A stretch of DNA of 64,000 bases, taken from Drechmeria coniospora (lineage: Eukaryota; Ascomycota; Sordariomycetes; Hypocreales; Ophiocordycipitaceae). How positions within the stretch are numbered: position 1 is the first letter of the stretch; the number at the start of each line of letters is the position of its first letter. The notes beneath the pieces are model-generated. The model saw nothing but the letters and a program-made list of their open reading frames with translations. It had not been told where the DNA came from and searched no databases. Both the position numbers and the translations under genes were made by a program. This document shows, one piece after another, positions 43,871 through 54,969 of the stretch. The DNA lies in the NCBI RefSeq assembly GCF_001625195.1, contig NC_054389.1:4460520-4524519 (forward strand). The letters run 5' to 3'.

Positions 43871-46114
43871 GTGCGCAGACATGTCCCGGCACACGGTTCC
43901 AACCCCATCCGTCCCGTTCCATCTTCTTTGCAGCCTCACCCAGAGCCTCGGCGCCCACCACTCGGCACTTTGAATCAAGACGATGAGGACAAGCCTCCCA
44001 CAGTCCCAACCAAGTAATGGGTCCACCCCCGTGGTCGCCCGCCAGGCCGTCGCCTCCTCGCGCACCTGCTTGACGAGGTACGAGCGCGTGAAGCCGTTGG
44101 CGCCCAGCCAGAGCCGTCGCTCGGCCTGGCACGCGAGCCACGTCTGCGCCGACAGCAGCACGAAACCCTGACGCAGCAAGTGAAAGACGTCGGTCATGGA
44201 CATGTCATGGGCCGCGACCGCCTGCGGCTGCCACGCGGACCAGTCGACGCCGTCGGCAATGGGCCGGCCTAGGAGGTGCTCGCGGTGCTTGTAGATCAAG
44301 CCCTTGATGCTCTGCAGCAGCCACTGGCGGAGAAAGACGAGCAAGGAGAAGAGATGGATCCACGAACGGCCAATTTCCCCGACGAGCGAGGCGGATTGCG
44401 GCACCGAGTTGTTCCCAGGAGACGTCAGCTCCGCAGCCGCCGTTCCGCCTTCGACCCGCGCAGAGTCTGTCGCGAACGAGACCTTTTTCAATCTTCCGCT
44501 CGGTAGGGGCGCAAGGCCTGCCGCGTTGGACGCTCGGCACATGGCCTGCCGCGCGAGGGTACTCGCCGGACTTGTCGGCAGGCCGACCCATGGGTCTGGG
44601 CTGTCCATCATGTCCCACAGCTCGTCTTGAAGCGAGTTCATGGCCCGATAGCTCAGCGCCGAGCTCGTTCGTCCGACCGAGCTGTCTTTCTGCGCCCTCG
44701 ACGCACGATGCTCTCGCTCGAGGTCGTCATGGCGCTGCATCCACTCATCCCTTTCCCGGCACATCATGTCAAGCTGCATTCTCAGCTCTTCCAGCTTCTC
44801 GCCCTCTGCCTCGACGGCCGCCCTGCTCTCGTCCAACCTCGTGGCTTTTGCGTCATGGTTCGCCCTCCCTCCCGTCATCACTGCGGGCAACGTGGGTGAC
44901 GCTGTGCCGCTTGTCGGCACGGCCAAGTCGGCCTGCAGGGATCTCGTCCGAGGGCCGGCGTCGCAACTCTCCGGTGGGCTGGCCGCGACCCGTCCGTTCT
45001 CGTCAAAGGAGATGCAGGTTGTTGATGATCTTGCCTCCCAGAGGGGGGGGTCACGTTGCATGCGTCCGACTTGGATTGCAGCCGGCAATGTATTTTCCGG
45101 TACAGCTCCCTCCATGTCTGCCATGTCGGCGATATCCAAACCGTCCTCGGGCACGGCCTTGACCGTCTCCATGTTTTCTCTGTGGCTCTCGGGCTGCCCA
45201 TCCTGGACGATGGCGTCGGCGCTTTTCGCCGCATGTTGATGGTAGCGAAGGTCTCTCACCTCACCCCTCAGCATCTGGTTCTCGTTGGTGAGCGTGCGGT
45301 TCCTTTGCAGGAGGTCGATGATCATCTCCTGGTCCTTTCCCTCCTCCGCCCCAGCTTGCGACGCCTTTCCTCCAATCCGTTTGTTGTCGTCGACCATTGC
45401 TGCTAGCACGACGGTCCTCCGGGCCTCGACGCAATACTCCTCTGACGCGTCGAGCACCGTCTTGGCCATGGAAAGGAGTGGTCGGAGCTTTTGAAATCCA
45501 GCCGCCCCTTTTTCGCACTCTGGACGGGAACAGGCGGCTCCGTCCATTTGACTTGCCGACAACGGTTCGTGGACAAAATCATGGCATCTCGAGATGTGGC
45601 CTTGAACCTTCCGCGTCGCCGTGATCAAGTCGTCAAGCTCGTCCCTTCCGACACCCGACCGGAACGCGGCCGCTTTCAACACCTCACATATTCGGGTACA
45701 ATCCGCTTGCTCGTCTTTGAGCCTTTCATAATCGAGCAGCCCCGGTCGACTGTCCAACAGTTGCTTCCCGCTTTCCGTGAACAGCGGCGATGTCAAAGGT
45801 TGCCCCATGTTTTCCATTGAAGCTTGACGAGCGATGGTGTTTTCGTGTCCTTTTCTCCCTCTCCGCCGAGTCGGTGGTTGTCTTCTGGGCCTCCTCGAAC
45901 GAATCGGTTGGGAGTGCGGGGGCACGTCAACCGCCCCGGTGAAGGAGAAAACACGGGTTTCCGTCTGAGGCTCCTGGCCATCATCGACAAGGGGTCTGCT
46001 CATGGCCGTCGCTTCGAGCGCATCTTCATGGCTGGTCCTTTCTATCAGATAGATGGAGGAGCTGTCGCCCTCAAACCTGGTCGGTTGCCCGTCAGGGTTT
46101 TCGAGTTCAGGCAT
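43868..46114 (-). CDS. Coiled-coil protein with hydrophobic C-terminal segments, function unknown
   Basis: A single exon of 748 residues starting MPELENPDGQPTRFEGDSSS. There are basic RRPRRQPPTRRRGRKG clusters near residues 75-90 and coiled-coil stretches at about 268-295 (RTLTNENQMLRGEVRDLRY) and 423-468 (EGEKLEELRMQLDMM, then ERDEWMQRHDDLEREH). A hydrophobic, tryptophan-rich C-terminal part follows, with candidate membrane or membrane-contact segments at about 583-608 (HLFSLLVFLRQWLLQSIKGL) and 704-723 (LVLIVLIQSAEWWAP). I do not recognise the family. The arrangement, a long coiled-coil region followed by a membrane-proximal end, resembles tail-anchored tethers or nuclear-envelope and organelle scaffold proteins, but that is inference. 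Its stop codon TGA uses bases of the adjacent minisatellite, so the last residues may not be conserved. Confidence 0.75.
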   Translation of the reverse strand: MPELENPDGQPTRFEGDSSSIYLIERTSHEDALEATAMSRPLVDDGQEPQTETRVFSFTGAVDVPPHSQPIRSRRPRRQPPTRRRGRKGHENTIARQASMENMGQPLTSPLFTESGKQLLDSRPGLLDYERLKDEQADCTRICEVLKAAAFRSGVGRDELDDLITATRKVQGHISRCHDFVHEPLSASQMDGAACSRPECEKGAAGFQKLRPLLSMAKTVLDASEEYCVEARRTVVLAAMVDDNKRIGGKASQAGAEEGKDQEMIIDLLQRNRTLTNENQMLRGEVRDLRYHQHAAKSADAIVQDGQPESHRENMETVKAVPEDGLDIADMADMEGAVPENTLPAAIQVGRMQRDPPLWEARSSTTCISFDENGRVAASPPESCDAGPRTRSLQADLAVPTSGTASPTLPAVMTGGRANHDAKATRLDESRAAVEAEGEKLEELRMQLDMMCRERDEWMQRHDDLEREHRASRAQKDSSVGRTSSALSYRAMNSLQDELWDMMDSPDPWVGLPTSPASTLARQAMCRASNAAGLAPLPSGRLKKVSFATDSARVEGGTAAAELTSPGNNSVPQSASLVGEIGRSWIHLFSLLVFLRQWLLQSIKGLIYKHREHLLGRPIADGVDWSAWQPQAVAAHDMSMTDVFHLLRQGFVLLSAQTWLACQAERRLWLGANGFTRSYLVKQVREEATAWRATTGVDPLLGWDCGRLVLIVLIQSAEWWAPRLWVRLQRRWNGTDGVGTVCRDMSAH

Positions 46115-46692
46115 GTCGGTATTTCTGGTCGCTGCTGTAATATGTCTCGATTGACAAAATCACAACCTGAAAATCAATCTCTCTTTTTTTTTTTGCATCA
46201 GCTTGGCAAGAACGTTGGTTTGATGCGATGCCAGCGTGAAGAATGTTAGACGTCCAACTTGGCCACTCCCCGCATGAATGTAGGCAGCCTGCCATTTGTA
46301 GAAACGCTGACGGCGTCAAGTTTGATGCCGATTATTTTAGGACACAGAGGAACGAAAGGAATGCTTGTTTCATCTCGATGCAGCTCTTTGAGCCTCGATA
46401 ATTTCTCGCCAACTTCCTTTCATCCCGGATGGCGGTCAAGTCGCCCATTCGTCGAACCGCAGCGCGGTGCGTGCCGCCCTCTGGCATGGGGAATCCTGCC
46501 CACAATGGACGAGTGTGAACAGGGTTTCTACCGTCCATGCCGAACAAAGAAAGCGGCGCGGTTCCAATTCTCATCTTTCTATTTTTCAGCAGATTGTACC
46601 ATCCTCCATGGCACAGGTCATCAATCAATGCAGGCTGTCAAAGAAATACAAGGCACGAGAAACAGGTGGATGCGGCGGCAACGTTGACCCCG
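46115..46692. other. Intergenic between two minus-strand genes
   Basis: This is the upstream flank of the 748-residue gene and the 3' flank of NSE4. A T-run (46182-46194) is close to the 748-residue gene start. GTAC motifs are absent. Nothing else is seen. Confidence 0.4.
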
Positions 46693-48091
46693 TCAACTGT
46701 ACCAGCCCCGTGCTCCCGGGCCAGCCGCGGCCAGCTCTCTTCTGTGCTCGATCATGGGCTCTTTCAGGTCAAACACTTGTATGATTTCTCGCCATGTCTT
46801 CATGTCCATGGATAGAATGGCCTGGTGCTTGGCACCGCCGTGGCGAATGGCGCCATCGTCGTCGGCTTCACGGTCAACCGGTGCTTTGAGAGTCAAGGTC
46901 AGCGGGTGTGCAATGAAGGGAGGTAAAGGGCAGGGAAGGGGGCATCTCACCGAGGGCGGGTAGACCAAATTCGTCAAAGTCAATCTCGACCCTCCCGTCT
47001 CGGATGAGAAAGCTGACGTAAAACATGTTCTCGACCGTCTGGGCAAAGGACTTGGGGTTGACGACGAAGCGCATGAGATCCAGGCCGCCGGTGCTGCGCA
47101 GTCCATGCCGATGCATCATCTCCGTCTTCTCCTCGTCGTCCATGTCATCTTGGATGAGCTCGGCGACGGTCTCTTGCGTTCGCTCCTGGATGAGGTGCAG
47201 TTGCTGCAGGATCTTGCCGCAGATGGCCGTCAAGTCGTTCTCCTTCTTGGCGAGATCGTCGACGTTCAAGACCTCGGGTCGGGTCTCGGTCAGGTTGTTC
47301 GGACGGAAGGGGGCGCTTCTCTTGGTCACCTTGCGCGCCTTCTTCTCCACCGACAGCGGTCCGAGGAGGAAGCCGGGCAGGGCGGGCCGTCGTATGTGCG
47401 GCAGGCCGGCGAAGCGTCCGAGGTGTGGCCAGTTCATGGCGTCGCCCTCGTCGCCGATGTCGTCGTCGTCGTCGCCGCCGCCGCCCCTCCTTCGCACGCT
47501 CCTCCGCCGTTGCCTCTGGGTGCTCGAGAGTTCGGGGGCTTCGTCGTCGAGGATGCCGCCGCCGTTGCGCATGTAGGTGATGCATTTGGACACAAACTCG
47601 TCGACGTCGAGCCCTTGCGACAGGCTTCCCTGGGTGAGGCGCAAGGTTTTGCGGTAGGAGAGATCGGTGGTGCTGACGAGCAGGCGGGAATCGATGGTTG
47701 CTTCCGTCGTCTGCCTGAGCTTCTTGGACAGCTGTTCGGCCTTCAAGATGGTTTCGTGCAGGCCGTGGGAACCCTTGCTCATGTACTCCTCGCCATTCTC
47801 CGTGATGTCTCGCAGGAGGTCTCTGTAGCCCCTCTGCACCGTCCGGCGCTCTTCAACCGGCTGATCGGGATCGTAGACGTCCTCGGCGGCGTCGCCGTCC
47901 TCATCGCTGGCGCCTTCCGGCTCCGCCGTTCTGCGTCGTCGAGCACTCTGACCTGATGATTCCTCTGCTCGCTTCCGTTTGGCTCCTTCGAAACGATGTC
48001 GAGAGGAGGGGGTCGAGCCGGGTGGTGATTGGGACGGCGCCGTTGTTTGGTCAACCTCGTCCTCGGACGAGGGGGTGACGCGTGAAGGCAT
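46693..48091 (-). CDS. NSE4: Nse4 kleisin subunit of the Smc5/6 complex
   Basis: Two exons, 48091-46951 and 46883-46693, give 443 residues; the 67-nt intron runs from GTGAGA to CAAAG. Nse4 bridges the Smc5 and Smc6 heads and, with Nse1 and Nse3, serves in DNA repair and chromosome segregation in the nucleus. The N-terminal helical segment RGYRDLLRDITENGEEYM with ETILKAEQLSKKLRQTTEAT (about 82-134) is the Smc6-neck-binding part. NWPHLGRFAGLPHIRRPALP follows an acidic and basic linker. The C-terminal winged helix contains FVVNPKSFAQTVENMFYVSF, IRDGRVEIDFDEFGLPAL and, across the intron, KHQAILSMDMKTWREIIQVF, typical of the family's C-terminus. The start MPSRVTPSSEDEVD follows family practice; the frame is open further upstream but not like Nse4. 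Length is near that of yeast Nse4 (about 400 residues). Confidence 0.93.
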
Positions 48092-49840
48092 CGCGCACTC
48101 CGCGACGGAGACAACGACGTGTCGGATACAGACAAAGGTCGGTGTGGCGGATAGGCGTATGTAGGTAGGCACCCACCAGCGAGCAATGTTTTTGTCGAGT
48201 ATCCCGCAGCTCTCGGGGTCGTGGACGTGGATGTCGCCGCCTGGGCAAAGTTCGCCTGGCCGCCAATGACCGCGTCTGGCACAAGTAAGTATAGCGCTGG
48301 TTGACGCGTGACGAATCAATTTAGACACCTACAGTACTTACTTAATACGGAATACAGACTGCTCAGGCGTACAGTACAAGTACGTTCAGAATTACGGATA
48401 CTCCGAACAGTATGTGTTTGGGTACTCATACATGTAACCCCACGCTTGCCCACCCAACATGTAGGTATATGTACATTGACAGAAACTAGTGCAGGTATAG
48501 TTAGCTGTACAGTAAGTACTGTACGGAGTACGGAGCACGTGCTTGACCATTATTGCCTGTAATGGCAAGTACAACTACAGTACTACTCGTGCCGAACAGG
48601 TACTTCTTGCGGAGTACTGCAGGCGTTGTAGAAACCCCGCAGACTGTGCGTGTTGTGCGAACGATGGGCCAAGGGCATATTGCTCGGTGGCAAATCCTAC
48701 ATCTCCGTTTATTGATTCCCTTTGCTTCGCAGCGGCGGAACTCACACCCAAAGCAATCCATGCGGACATGTCCCGGGGCGCCGCAACATGGCTCGCCAAT
48801 ACCCTCGGCAGGCGGCAGCATAGCAGAGCCAAACATCCATCCACTCGCCATCGACTCGTCGCACGCTAGACCTGAGGGGGCCACCAACTGTACTTGCTTG
48901 TACGGTGGGCCACTTCTGCGTCACGTCGGTTTCTGCCGTCTCAACATGACAAGCAGAGGGAGTCAAGTACGTAGATGGGTACCGTTTCATAGACACTAGT
49001 GTGTGTATTGTATTCTCATTCGCATTCCAGTCTCGTCCATCAGCGACAGCCTGAAGAATTGCCTCGGGCCTGGGCCGGTGTTTGATGGGTAGGAAGTCCC
49101 CACGCTCCGTCAGGCGTCGGTGCTTTGGGAAGAAAAGACAGCTGCTACTGATACAAGTAGGTAACAAATATGTGATGCTCCGAAATGTCACACTGGCAAG
49201 GGAGGGAGCCTACCGCTGACATTGACACCACCTGGCTACTGGGTACTCTCAGAATGGCTACTGGGTACTCTCCTGAATGGATTCGCTTTTCTCCCCGTCT
49301 CAATACCTGTGCACTTGTACTCTGTAATTCCATGGCCAATCCATTTCGGCGCTCCATTATTGTGTGAGGCGGCCACTCGGCGGCCATGGCTTGCATTCAT
49401 GTCGGTCAGTGTAGCTACCTACTACCTAGTACCAGGTACTGTACTCGGTGCGGTATTACACCTACAACTAATACTCCGTACGGTACGGAGTACAACTACA
49501 ACTACTCCGTACATGTTGTACCTACAAGTACAGAATACTTACTGTATTACCCCGACACCCACTCGAGTGTGCCGCTCGCTAGGCCTTGTGCAGGAGCGGT
49601 TGGCGAGCACCCGGGCAGGGTTTGTACTTGAACGAAAACCCACCAAGGGTGCCGTAGGTGTACTGTAAATCTACGGTACCGTTGGTGGGAATACTTAAGT
49701 TGGTGTACAGTGCTGCAAGTAAGGTGTATTTGCAGTAGGAGTAATTACTCCGTACACCCACACTTACTTAAAGCACAAGTAGGTGTACAAGTAGAGTACG
49801 GGGCATCTAGTTGTCTTGTTACACGCAGGCACACGAGTGC
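48092..49840. repeat. Intergenic with GTAC motif tracts
   Basis: Motif clusters lie at 48330-48610, 48890-49000, 49410-49540 and 49640-49830. A ~24-base direct repeat (TGGCTACTGGGTACTCTC core) occurs at 49230-49253 and 49255-49280. The intervening 48640-48880 and 49010-49230 are plain sequence. No gene is supported. Confidence 0.5.
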
Positions 49841-50210
49841 ACGCATTTACAGTGGAAACAGCACGCGCGTGGGCAAGCAATCACCCTCCGTCCTGCCGTG
49901 GCAGCAACGGGTAGCCGGCGCTAGCGAATGCCATCTGTCAAGTCGCTGCGCCCGAGCGTCGCCGATGTGGTCTCAGGCCGCACCCCTGAGGCGAGGAGAG
50001 ATGACTGCTACAGCCGTGAGGGGGACTAGCCGCGAGCGCAAAAGTCACGTCGGTGAGCAGACATGGCCCCTGACGACGGGTGATTGGCCGGGGAAACATT
50101 CCCCAGGGTCGATGCGAGGTAGGGCTGGGTCGAGATCCCTTCCCGGCTTGACGGTGTCGGACGGTCACTGTTCTGCGACATGGCGTCTCCACTAGCTCGT
50201 CTTTTTTTTT
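49841..50210. other. Motif-free GC-rich island
   Basis: About 370 bases without GTAC motifs, GC-rich, ending in a T-run (50201-50209). It has a short inverted repeat (GGGGAAACATTCCCC at 50091-50105) but no recognisable RNA fold or protein. It could be a non-coding transcript or a relic; the call is only that it differs from its surroundings. Confidence 0.3.
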
Positions 50211-51220
50211 CTACGTTGCTCGTGTTCGTACGCCTACAGTACTTGCACGTGCCGTTGTGTGAGAATGGGCGTGCTTACTGTACAGTAATTACTCCGTCGG
50301 GCGTACATGTGCAAGAATTACTTGCAAGAACTCCGTACTCTGTGCTGACGCCAGGTTCGCTTGGGTGTCTTGATGGATCTGTACCGCAACACCAGCACAC
50401 CTCAATTACAGCGTCATGCAATTACTTATGAGTGTGCGGTCGCATGCGGTGAAATGCGATATGGGCAAGGTCGCTTCGGCCACGGGTCGACAAAGCGCGC
50501 ACAGCAGCCTGTTTCGTGCGGACGCATGTTATGCAGATCAACGTAGGGGGACATCTACCCTTGGCACAATTACTATAAGTACTCGCGTAAATACGGAGAA
50601 TCCGTACATGCTGGCGGCATCATGGCTCCAGATGGCGTTGCTTCAAGGGCGGCCGGCACCTTGGGTGGTTGAGCCTGCAGGCAAAAAGGCTAGCGGGCAC
50701 GAAGTGCACCTACTGTACATCCACGAGCACTCCGCACATGTACTTGTGCTTGTATATGTGGTGCCAGTTTCCAACCCTGCCGGAAGCAAAAATCATCTAC
50801 TGTAGTAAGTATTTGAGTATTCCTTGGTGTCAGCATGTAGCGTACTTAAAAGTGTGTAGGGGGAACGGAGTACGGAGCACGCACACGTACACTAGTTGTA
50901 CATTATTATACTGCATCTACATTGGGGTGGCAAAAATGCCGATTCAATTTGTAGGAGTGGAGCTACCAAAACTGAAGCGTCACTTTTGTCCAGTGACTGG
51001 ACCAGTGGGAGTGAGGACAATGGCAATACTTGCTGCATTTGTGCTCCGTACAGTAAGTACAGGTACTTGGGCATGTAAGTACATGCACTCCGTACTCCGT
51101 ACTTACTTGCTTGACAAATACCGCTCGTGCTCCGTAATTACCGCTAGGATCAATCCGATTGTTCTGTACCTGCTTCAGTACCTACCAAGTACTGTAGGCT
51201 CATGGCTACAGGGTATCGCA
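50211..51220. repeat. GTAC motif tract with second hairpin repeat
   Basis: Motifs are dense at 50220-50350, 50570-50900 and 51040-51200. The 76-bp hairpin repeat lies at 50924-50999. No gene is supported. Confidence 0.55.
50924..50999 (+). mobile_element. 76-bp hairpin repeat, MITE-like, copy 2
   Basis: This copy starts GGGGTGGCAAAAATGCC and ends TTTTGTCCAGTGACTG. Over 76 ungapped positions it differs from the copy at 40398-40475 at about 12, seven of them transitions. The left arm (GGCAAAAATGCCGATTCAAT) and right arm (ACTGAAGCGTCACTTTTGTC) are imperfect inverted repeats around a GAGTGGAG centre. It is in the opposite orientation to copy 1. Confidence 0.6.
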
Positions 51221-54161
51221 TAACGACGCCAAAGAATGGCGAGTCTAGCTAGACTTTTGCCCAGCAAATGATTCATGCATGGCCAGTGAGGGGATGAGGG
51301 CAAGGAACAGAGTGCAAAAGTCATTGATGGCTCACTCTCGCCGCCATGGTTCATGTCGCCGCGAAGGCGCCTCGAGTTTACATGTAGATCAGAAACCTAG
51401 CACAGGTGCTCCGTACCCCGTACTAGTACTGCAGGTTTTGTAGCGCCGTCATGAACGTGTGCTCGCTGCGCTGTCCGTCCGTGACAGGACGGTGAACGAA
51501 CGATTTAGGGGACGATGGATGAACGAACGCATTGGTAGCCGACTGCCTAGTGCTAGCACGAGCAGTAGCGTCTGATGCGCCTTTCAATTGCCCTCGGCGC
51601 CAAGCTAAGCGTGAGTGGTCGTGCAAATACGAGTAGTTATTCGGAGTAGCACTGCAGGTGTGCGAGAGTACGAGTCGAGGTTGGCAGATTTTTGCTTCCG
51701 AGTTCCACCTCTTCCCACCGTGATGGTGCCACTCTGCCTCACTCTTGAATCATGAATCAAACGCGCGGGCAAAAAACGAGGAGAAAGGGGGTCTCGTCCT
51801 TGGTATATACATGAACGCACACCCAAGTATTGCTCATGAAGATGAAGTGTGCATGTGGTACGGAGTAACAGTACGAAGCCGATTATTCTTTTGCACGCAC
51901 TTGACGGTAGGCGTACGGGGACGCCGTGCAGCGTACTCCTATACGAAATACTGCGCATTGCAAGTACTCCGTGCAATAGGCGAGCATGTAAGGAATTTCC
52001 GCGTCCATAAAGTCCATGTACTCCGTACGTGCAAGTACGAATCACGAGTATCGATATAGCATTGCTTTCTGGGGAGCGGGAATTCATGTGCCATGACGAC
52101 AAGTACTGGTGGTACGAGGCCTGAAGATGTGAGTTGGTGCACGCCTACTGTACAGCACAACTAGTACACCTACTTACGTACAGGTACTGTGTCATGCAGT
52201 AACACACTAGGTATTAACCTTGCTTGAAGGTGCCCATGATGTACTACTGTATACGGAGTAACTAGTAGTCTATTCCCTAGTTGGTGCAAGTACGCCGTAT
52301 ATGCTCGCCAAAATGCTGCTGTACTAAGTACTTGAGTAGTTGTAAGTTTACTTGCATTTGTACTCGTAAGTAAGTACTGTACTTACAGTACACGGTACTC
52401 TGCACTTGATAATAATCCACCCAAACTGCGAGAGCAGGGGCGCGAAATTGGTCAATTCGCGACACGATTTTACTGCGGGAGCGACCGTGTTTGTGCGAGT
52501 CTCGGGGTGGGGCTCCACAAAAGACGTCTTATTGCATACATGTATTATACTTGTGGAAAGGTTACAAGTACAACGGCATGTACACCTACTCGTAGCAGGA
52601 TACGCCACAGGAGAATCTGGAAATTCTCGTAAACGTACAGTACATAGTATTACGCCGTACACTGCTCCGTACATGCACATGCGCTTCACTGTACTGTGCC
52701 GTCATTGTATCGAGTGCACGTTGTTCAACGATAAGTACTATTCACGTTAGTGCCGGTGAAATCGCGTGGTATGAACTTGGTACACGTAGTTGTACTGGCA
52801 TGAGCAAGTAATTACTGTAATTACTACAGGTACATGGCATGTACACTTTGCAGTGTGCAGTGTTTGTAAGTACATGCAGTTAGCTGCAAGTGTCCTGCAA
52901 GTAAGTACAGCCGCTCAGGGAGACAGGTACCTTCCTTGCTGGCTTCCCTGCCACCCGTCCTCAGTCACCAGTCACCAGTCACCAACCCGCCGCCGGATAC
53001 CAGTCACCCGTTGAGGCTCCCAAACTTGTATTACAAGCACGTGTACTTGCATGTATTACTTTCTTATTTTCTTGGACTCCGTCGACCCTTGCTGATTGAA
53101 TTTGCTCTTCGGCTGACGCTTGCCCCACCGACCTTCATTCTTGGCCCCGCCCGGCGCGTTTGGCCCCACACCCCCTAGCACTAGCCTCCTACTTGTACTT
53201 CCTGTCGGTACCCGGCACCTCGACGGCATGCGCAATTGCCTGCGCCGGCCGGGTATACTGTACAAGCACGCCGGCCAGACGGCGGTCACCCCGTACCTCG
53301 CTGCTCCTGGACGCCAATGCGAGGCACCCCTTCAGCCAACGCCGCTGGCGGGTCCAGGAACATCCAGGAACGACGACTCCAAGGATGCGCCAGTGGGGCT
53401 GCGCACATCGCCCGAACGTGTACTGTAATTACTGCAAGAAAATTTACTTCCATGCGCAACGATGGGCAAGTGTGCATGGGTGCGAGTGCAAGCATGGGTG
53501 CGAATGCAAGCATGGGTGCGAATGCAAGCATGGGTGCGAGCGCATGCATGCAAGCAATTCATACGGAGTGCATGTAAGTAAGTACTTAAGTACGGAGTAC
53601 TGCAAGTACTTACTTGCTTGCTTACTCCGTACGTGTTTGGCAAAACACTCGAAGCTCGAGTAGGTTAGGAGAGCCAAAAGGTCTCAGGGGACGACCCCCG
53701 TAGTCGCGAGCGCTTACTGCTTACTCGCGCTTCGTTGGTCGTCGACGGGCTAGTGCTGGATGGAACTGGCACCTCTGACGGGGCACCTACTAGTAGCTAG
53801 TACGTCCGCCATGCCCGTCCGCCAGCCAATCAACCCGCCGACACGCGAGTTGCGTGCCTGTCGTTGCCGTTGCGGCAGCGCTCGATCCTACCCTGTCGAC
53901 TGAGCGAGTACTTGATCCCTCATCATCCCTCTCGCCGCGAGTCGCCTTGCTCCTCTTTTCTCTTCACCTTCCTCTTCGCATGCTCAACATTTAGTCGTAA
54001 CACCGTACCATTCCTTTCAGTCGCTCGCTACTCCACAGAGGCCACTCGCCGCCGACGCTCCTTGCCAACATCACCTCGTTCGCTACCTCGTCCGCCACTT
54101 GGCTCCTCTCCTAGCTCCTCTCCTCGCTCCCTCGTCAGCAGCATCGGCGAAAGACCCCAAG
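51221..54161. repeat. Long intergenic region, GTAC motifs from 51830, then leader of the GPI-protein gene
   Basis: 51221-51830 is plain sequence with no recognisable product. 51840-52160, 52230-52420, 52540-52900 and 53570-53640 are dense in GTAC motifs. 53840-54161 is a pyrimidine-rich leader directly upstream of the ATG at 54162. An 18-bp minisatellite lies at 53474-53547. No gene is supported in this span. Confidence 0.5.
53474..53547 (+). repeat. 18-bp minisatellite (GGGTGCGAATGCAAGCAT)
   Basis: Four head-to-tail copies of an 18-base unit, the middle two identical. Because 18 is a multiple of three, an open frame crosses it and would read HGCECK repeats. Nothing else supports translation. 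Confidence 0.8.
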
Positions 54162-54969
54162 ATGCGCTTCCAGCTTTCCCTCTCGGCCGTTCTGGCCCTC
54201 GCCGCCTCGGCCTTTGCCCAGACGGCCGACTTCGACCCCATCTACACGCCAAAGTCCAACGAGGTCATCCCCGCCGGCTCGCCCTACAGCATCACCTGGA
54301 GCGCCCCGGCCAAGTACGCCGCCGGCACCATCTCCATCCACCTGATCGGCGGTGCCACGCAAAACACCCAGGTCCCCATCATGGACATTGCCTGTAAGGA
54401 ACCTCCGGGCCACTCCCGCGCGCCCCCCCCCGAGCCCCCAAAGCAATTCACGCTGACGCCCTGCCCCTCCAGCCGGCATCAAGAACTCGGACAACGGTTA
54501 CACCTGGCTCGTCGACGCCACGCTCGGCAGCCAAGCCGTCTATGGTCTCGTCATCAAGCTCGAGAGCGACCCTAGCATCTTCCAGTACTCGATGCCCTTC
54601 CAGATCAAGGGCAACGGCGTCGTCACCACGGGCACCACGTCCCGCAGCTCCGCTTCCACGACGACGGACAGCACCACCACCGGCTCCGTCACGGCGACGA
54701 CAACGCAGCATTCGACGACGTCGTACCCGACGACGCACGTAGGGTACAACTCGACGTCGATCGCGAAGCCCACGCACCCTTCCAACTCGACGACGCTGGC
54801 CACCAAGCCCGTCCGCACCTCGGGCGTGCGCATCACCAGCACCGCCGCCATGTACCCCACGGCCACGTCGACGACGCCGGCCAAGGTGCCCGCCAACGCC
54901 GCCTCGGTCGTCGGTGCCGGCTCCCTCGGCGTCGTTGCCGCTCTGGCCCTCGCCCTCGTGGCCATGTAA
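54162..54969 (+). CDS. GPI-anchored Ser/Thr-rich cell-surface protein (Kre9/Knh1-type domain)
   Basis: Two exons, 54162-54393 and 54473-54969, give 242 residues; the 79-nt intron runs GTAAGG to CCAG. The first ~20 residues form a signal peptide (MRFQLSLSAVLALAASAFA). Residues ~28-118 match the Ser-Thr-rich GPI-anchored membrane family (PF10342): YTPKSNEVIPAGSPYSITWS, then AGTISIHLIGGATQNTQ and, across the splice, IASGIKNSDNGYTWLVDATL and FQYSMPFQI. A Thr/Ser-rich stalk (about 120-215), likely heavily O-mannosylated, leads to a hydrophobic C-terminus (SVVGAGSLGVVAALALALVA) expected to be replaced by a GPI anchor after the ANAAS region. Such proteins are cell-wall or plasma-membrane components; some are related to beta-1,6-glucan assembly factors, but no specific activity is proven. 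The start is the first ATG after a long leader. Confidence 0.9.

Noticed and set aside
43158..43973. Plus-strand open frame across the 69-bp minisatellite as a protein gene
   Set aside because: It exists because the unit is a multiple of three; it has no start context, splice support or non-repeat domain and overlaps the 3' end of a better gene.
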